Below are positions 61,131 to 64,000 of a DNA stretch of 64,000 nt, in pieces. Numbering within the stretch: the stretch's first letter is position 1; each line of letters begins with the position of its first letter. Source of the stretch: Citrobacter sp. wls619 (GTDB taxonomy: Bacteria > Pseudomonadota > Gammaproteobacteria > Enterobacterales > Enterobacteriaceae); the NCBI RefSeq assembly GCF_005281345.1, contig NZ_SZXJ01000078.1, positions 124,001 to 188,000 on the forward strand. Direction: 5' to 3'. The notes beneath the pieces are model-generated. The model saw only the letters and a program-made list of their open reading frames with translations, was not told where the DNA came from and did not search any database. The translations under genes and the position numbers were made by a program.

Positions 61131-61229
61131 CTATTTTTATATTGTTGTTTTAAAACGAGTTTATTTTTTGCTAAATCTTTACTATCAGACAAACAAAAAC
61201 AAATCCAACCATTTGAATTTAATGATTTT

Positions 61230-61859
61230 TTATTGCTTGTTCAGCTGATGCGCCGCTTTCAGCGTCAAATATCCACTCCAGATCCGGGTGAGTGTTGTCA
61301 TCCAGCACAGCGCGCCAAATATCCATGCCATCAGGGCAAAATAGCCTGGGAACAGGCAGCCCAGCACAAACAGCAAAATGGTCTCGGTTCCTTCGGTCAG
61401 CCCGCCCAGATAATAAAACGACTTATGCGCATAACCCGGATTATCAATCTGGTGTTTCGCCGCCAACGCGGCAAAGGCGAGAAAACTACTCCCCGTTCCG
61501 ATAAAGGCGAACAACAGCCAGCTGCCGGCCAGCGCATTCAGATCCGGTGCGGCCAGAATAAAACCAAACGGCACTAAGGCGTAAAAAAGAAAGTCGAGCG
61601 AGATATCGAGAAACCCGCCGGCATCAGTAAGCCCCCTGCGCCGCGCCAGCGCACCGTCCAGTCCATCAAACAGACGATTTAGCACGATGGCCACCAACGC
61701 CGCCGGATACCAGCCTAAAGCCAGAAACGGCAGCGCCAGCACGCCAATGGCAAAACCTACCAGTGTCAGGCCATCCGGCGTAATTGCGGGCTTATCGATA
61801 ACCCGCACACAGCGATGCAAAAGCGGTTTTAAGCGCGGATGAAGATGCCTGTCAAGCAT
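61230..61859 (-). CDS. ynjF: CDP-alcohol phosphatidyltransferase family protein YnjF
   Basis: A 209-residue inner-membrane protein of the CDP-alcohol phosphatidyltransferase family, predicted to make a phospholipid head-group transfer; its substrate is unknown. The metal-binding signature is visible as DGLDGALARR then GGFLDISLD. About six membrane segments follow. MLDRHLHPR is the conserved start; upstream codons belong to ynjA in another frame. It is the first host gene right of the prophage and overlaps ynjA by eight bases. Confidence 0.93.
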   Translation of the reverse strand: MLDRHLHPRLKPLLHRCVRVIDKPAITPDGLTLVGFAIGVLALPFLALGWYPAALVAIVLNRLFDGLDGALARRRGLTDAGGFLDISLDFLFYALVPFGFILAAPDLNALAGSWLLFAFIGTGSSFLAFAALAAKHQIDNPGYAHKSFYYLGGLTEGTETILLFVLGCLFPGYFALMAWIFGALCWMTTLTRIWSGYLTLKAAHQLNKQ

Positions 61860-62454
61860 GTGGGCGTCCTTTGAAGGTGTCGCACAGTCCCTGAGAGGGG
61901 ATATCGAGTGCGGCATTAAAGCGCGCCGAGAGATTCTGGAACGCAATCAGCGCGGTCATTTCAGTAATGGCATCCTCGGAAAAATGCAGCTTCATTTGCG
62001 CTTTTAATGCCTCATCAACCCGAGGCGGCGTGGCGGTAACGGCATCCGCATAAGCCAGTGCGACACGTTCTTCTTCACTGAACAGCGTCGATTCTTGCCA
62101 GGCAGCAACCTGCAAGACTTTATCCAGTGCGCCACAGCGTTCAGCCAGACGTAAACTGTTGGCATCCACACAAAAGGCACAATGGCACACCTGAGAAACG
62201 CGGGTCATTAGCAATGCTCGCATCACCGGCGTTAAGCGCGCCCGCTTACGCTCCAGGAAGCCAACAAATAGCGCCACCAGCCAGAACAGAAATGGCATTC
62301 GCCCCCACCAGCGCGTGGGATGTAGCACATCGCCATAGTGTTTTTTCTGTGTTGCTACAAGCGGTTTCAAACTGGAAGGGATACGCGTCAACGGTTTTAC
62401 CCATGACTGAGGTTCATTCAACGGTTGCTCCTGAATACTTTTGGTCAAACCCAT
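61852..62454 (-). CDS. ynjA: AhpD-like carboxymuconolactone decarboxylase family protein YnjA
   Basis: The 200-residue product resembles E. coli YnjA, an AhpD-like protein. Residues 90-95 (CHCAFC) carry the redox Cys pair found in peroxidase-linked AhpD proteins. The last 50 residues (ALIAFQNLSARFNAALDIPSQGLC) are strongly conserved. It is slightly longer at the N-terminus than the E. coli form. In K-12 this gene lies between ydjZ and ynjB; here it is coupled to ynjF instead. Confidence 0.85.
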   Translation of the reverse strand: MGLTKSIQEQPLNEPQSWVKPLTRIPSSLKPLVATQKKHYGDVLHPTRWWGRMPFLFWLVALFVGFLERKRARLTPVMRALLMTRVSQVCHCAFCVDANSLRLAERCGALDKVLQVAAWQESTLFSEEERVALAYADAVTATPPRVDEALKAQMKLHFSEDAITEMTALIAFQNLSARFNAALDIPSQGLCDTFKGRPHA

Positions 62455-62502
62455 GGTTAACTATATTATGTCATTTTCTGCTGTTAGATCTTGATGAATA
62501 TG

Positions 62503-62916
62503 ATGAAAACCCTCGACGTGGTTGCCGCGATTATTGAACGTGATGGCAAAATTTTACTGGCTCAACGCCCGCAGCATGCAGATCAATCCGGTATGTGGGA
62601 ATTTGCTGGTGGTAAGGTTGAACCTGGAGAGAGCCAACCACAAGCGCTGGTCCGTGAATTACGTGAGGAACTGGGTATCGAGGCTATCGTTGGGAATTAC
62701 ATCGCCAGCCATCAGCGTGAAGTATCAGGCCGATTGATACATCTGCATGCCTGGCACGTGCCGGCTTATCGGGGCGAGCTTTACGCCCATGAGCATCAGG
62801 ATTTGGTCTGGTGCTCCCCCGAAGAGGCGCTGCGTTATCCACTCGCGCCTGCTGATATCCCGCTATTAGAAGCGTTTATTCTTTTACACGCCGCCAGACC
62901 AGCGGGTTCGTGCTGA
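62503..62916 (+). CDS. nudG: CTP/8-oxo-type nucleotide pyrophosphohydrolase NudG
   Basis: NudG is a Nudix hydrolase that cleans up damaged pyrimidine triphosphates such as 5-hydroxy-CTP. The 137-residue product has the Nudix box GGKVEPGESQ...RELREELGI at residues 34-56. MKTLDVVAAII is aligned with the E. coli start; ATG codons at 62494 and 62500 are alternatives. Its end overlaps the convergent gene ynjH by 41 bases. Confidence 0.93.
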   Translation: MKTLDVVAAIIERDGKILLAQRPQHADQSGMWEFAGGKVEPGESQPQALVRELREELGIEAIVGNYIASHQREVSGRLIHLHAWHVPAYRGELYAHEHQDLVWCSPEEALRYPLAPADIPLLEAFILLHAARPAGSC

Positions 62917-63151
62917 TGGTTTTCTCATCGCGCTGGCACTGTAGCAGCACGCCATCGGCTTTCACCACCGCCCCTTCTGAATAGTTTTGATCCTGATAAA
63001 TGCAGCACTGATTACAGGGCTGCGCGCGCTGACCGCTGGAACTGAACACTTCCGGCGGCACATTCACTTGCACATCCGGACGATAAAGCTGATTTGCCAG
63101 TACCCCGTTGGATAACATCACCAACGCACCTGCCATGATTAAACGGCGCAT
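62876..63151 (-). CDS. ynjH: DUF1496 periplasmic protein YnjH
   Basis: A 91-residue protein with a signal peptide (MRRLIMAGALVMLSNGVLA, cleaved after VLA). The mature part contains CNQCCIYQDQNYSEGAVV, the DUF1496 signature with clustered Cys, plus a fourth Cys in LLQCQRD. It matches E. coli YnjH in length and place. Function unknown. Its 3' end overlaps nudG on the opposite strand. Confidence 0.87.
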   Translation of the reverse strand: MRRLIMAGALVMLSNGVLANQLYRPDVQVNVPPEVFSSSGQRAQPCNQCCIYQDQNYSEGAVVKADGVLLQCQRDEKTISTNPLVWRRVKE

Positions 63152-63372
63152 ATTCTTTCCTTTTTAACTGACATTTATGCTCAGTATAACGGTATAAACC
63201 GGCAGAAACTTTAGTTCCTCGATCATCGTTTTTGGTTATGAGCAACGCCGCGATATTAATTTACTTAGCGGGATTAATTTTTTCTTGCGTCTCGTCACAC
63301 TGCTGATGGTATAGTCAAAAACTGCAAAACACTTAACACAAATATCAAAAATATAACCATATCAATACATAA

Positions 63373-64000
<628 letters not shown>

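Overview
The window looks like a piece of an enterobacterial chromosome close to Escherichia, Salmonella and Citrobacter. Gene order and protein sequences match the E. coli K-12 pheT to gdhA interval almost gene for gene. Extra or rearranged genes (an SDR dehydrogenase between hxpB and ydjM, no ydjY or ydiZ, ynjA moved next to ynjF) argue against K-12 itself. Citrobacter is my best guess, but this is inference.

Layout. 1-6.3 kb, minus strand: translation cluster pheT (cut by the window edge), pheS, pheM leader and attenuator, rplT, rpmI, infC (AUU start), thrS. 6.6-15 kb: yniD, ydiY, pfkB, yniA, yniB, hxpB, an SDR dehydrogenase, SOS-regulated ydjM, tcyP and cedA. 15.1-20.4 kb: chitobiose operon chbBCARFG, minus strand. 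20.7-23.6 kb: osmE, nadE, ves, spy. 23.9-29.9 kb: arginine succinyltransferase operon astCADBE, minus strand, with a sigma-54-type promoter. 30.4-37.5 kb: xthA, ydjX (probable frameshifted start), ydjZ, the ynjBCD ABC transporter and ynjE. 61.2-64 kb: ynjF, ynjA, nudG, ynjH and the start of gdhA.

Between the convergent genes ynjE and ynjF lies a prophage of about 23.5 kb (roughly 37.6-61.1 kb), with every gene on the minus strand. Reading with transcription it holds small and large terminase, portal, scaffold-like protein, five virion/ejection-type proteins, an SU10-type major capsid protein, a HExxH metallopeptidase, a head-tail adaptor, tail fibre and tail nozzle proteins, two small membrane or exported proteins, a serine recombinase, a Cro-like repressor with tandem operators, a miniature Ref-type nuclease, a run of small early-type genes, an excisionase-like protein and a tyrosine integrase. 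I recognise no replication gene, no CI-type repressor and no endolysin. It is either a deleted podovirus-type prophage or an element that depends on the host or another phage for those functions.

The most unusual non-coding signal is a two-part element (short palindrome plus hairpin) present upstream of both the terminase operon and the capsid operon, with compensating base changes in the palindrome.
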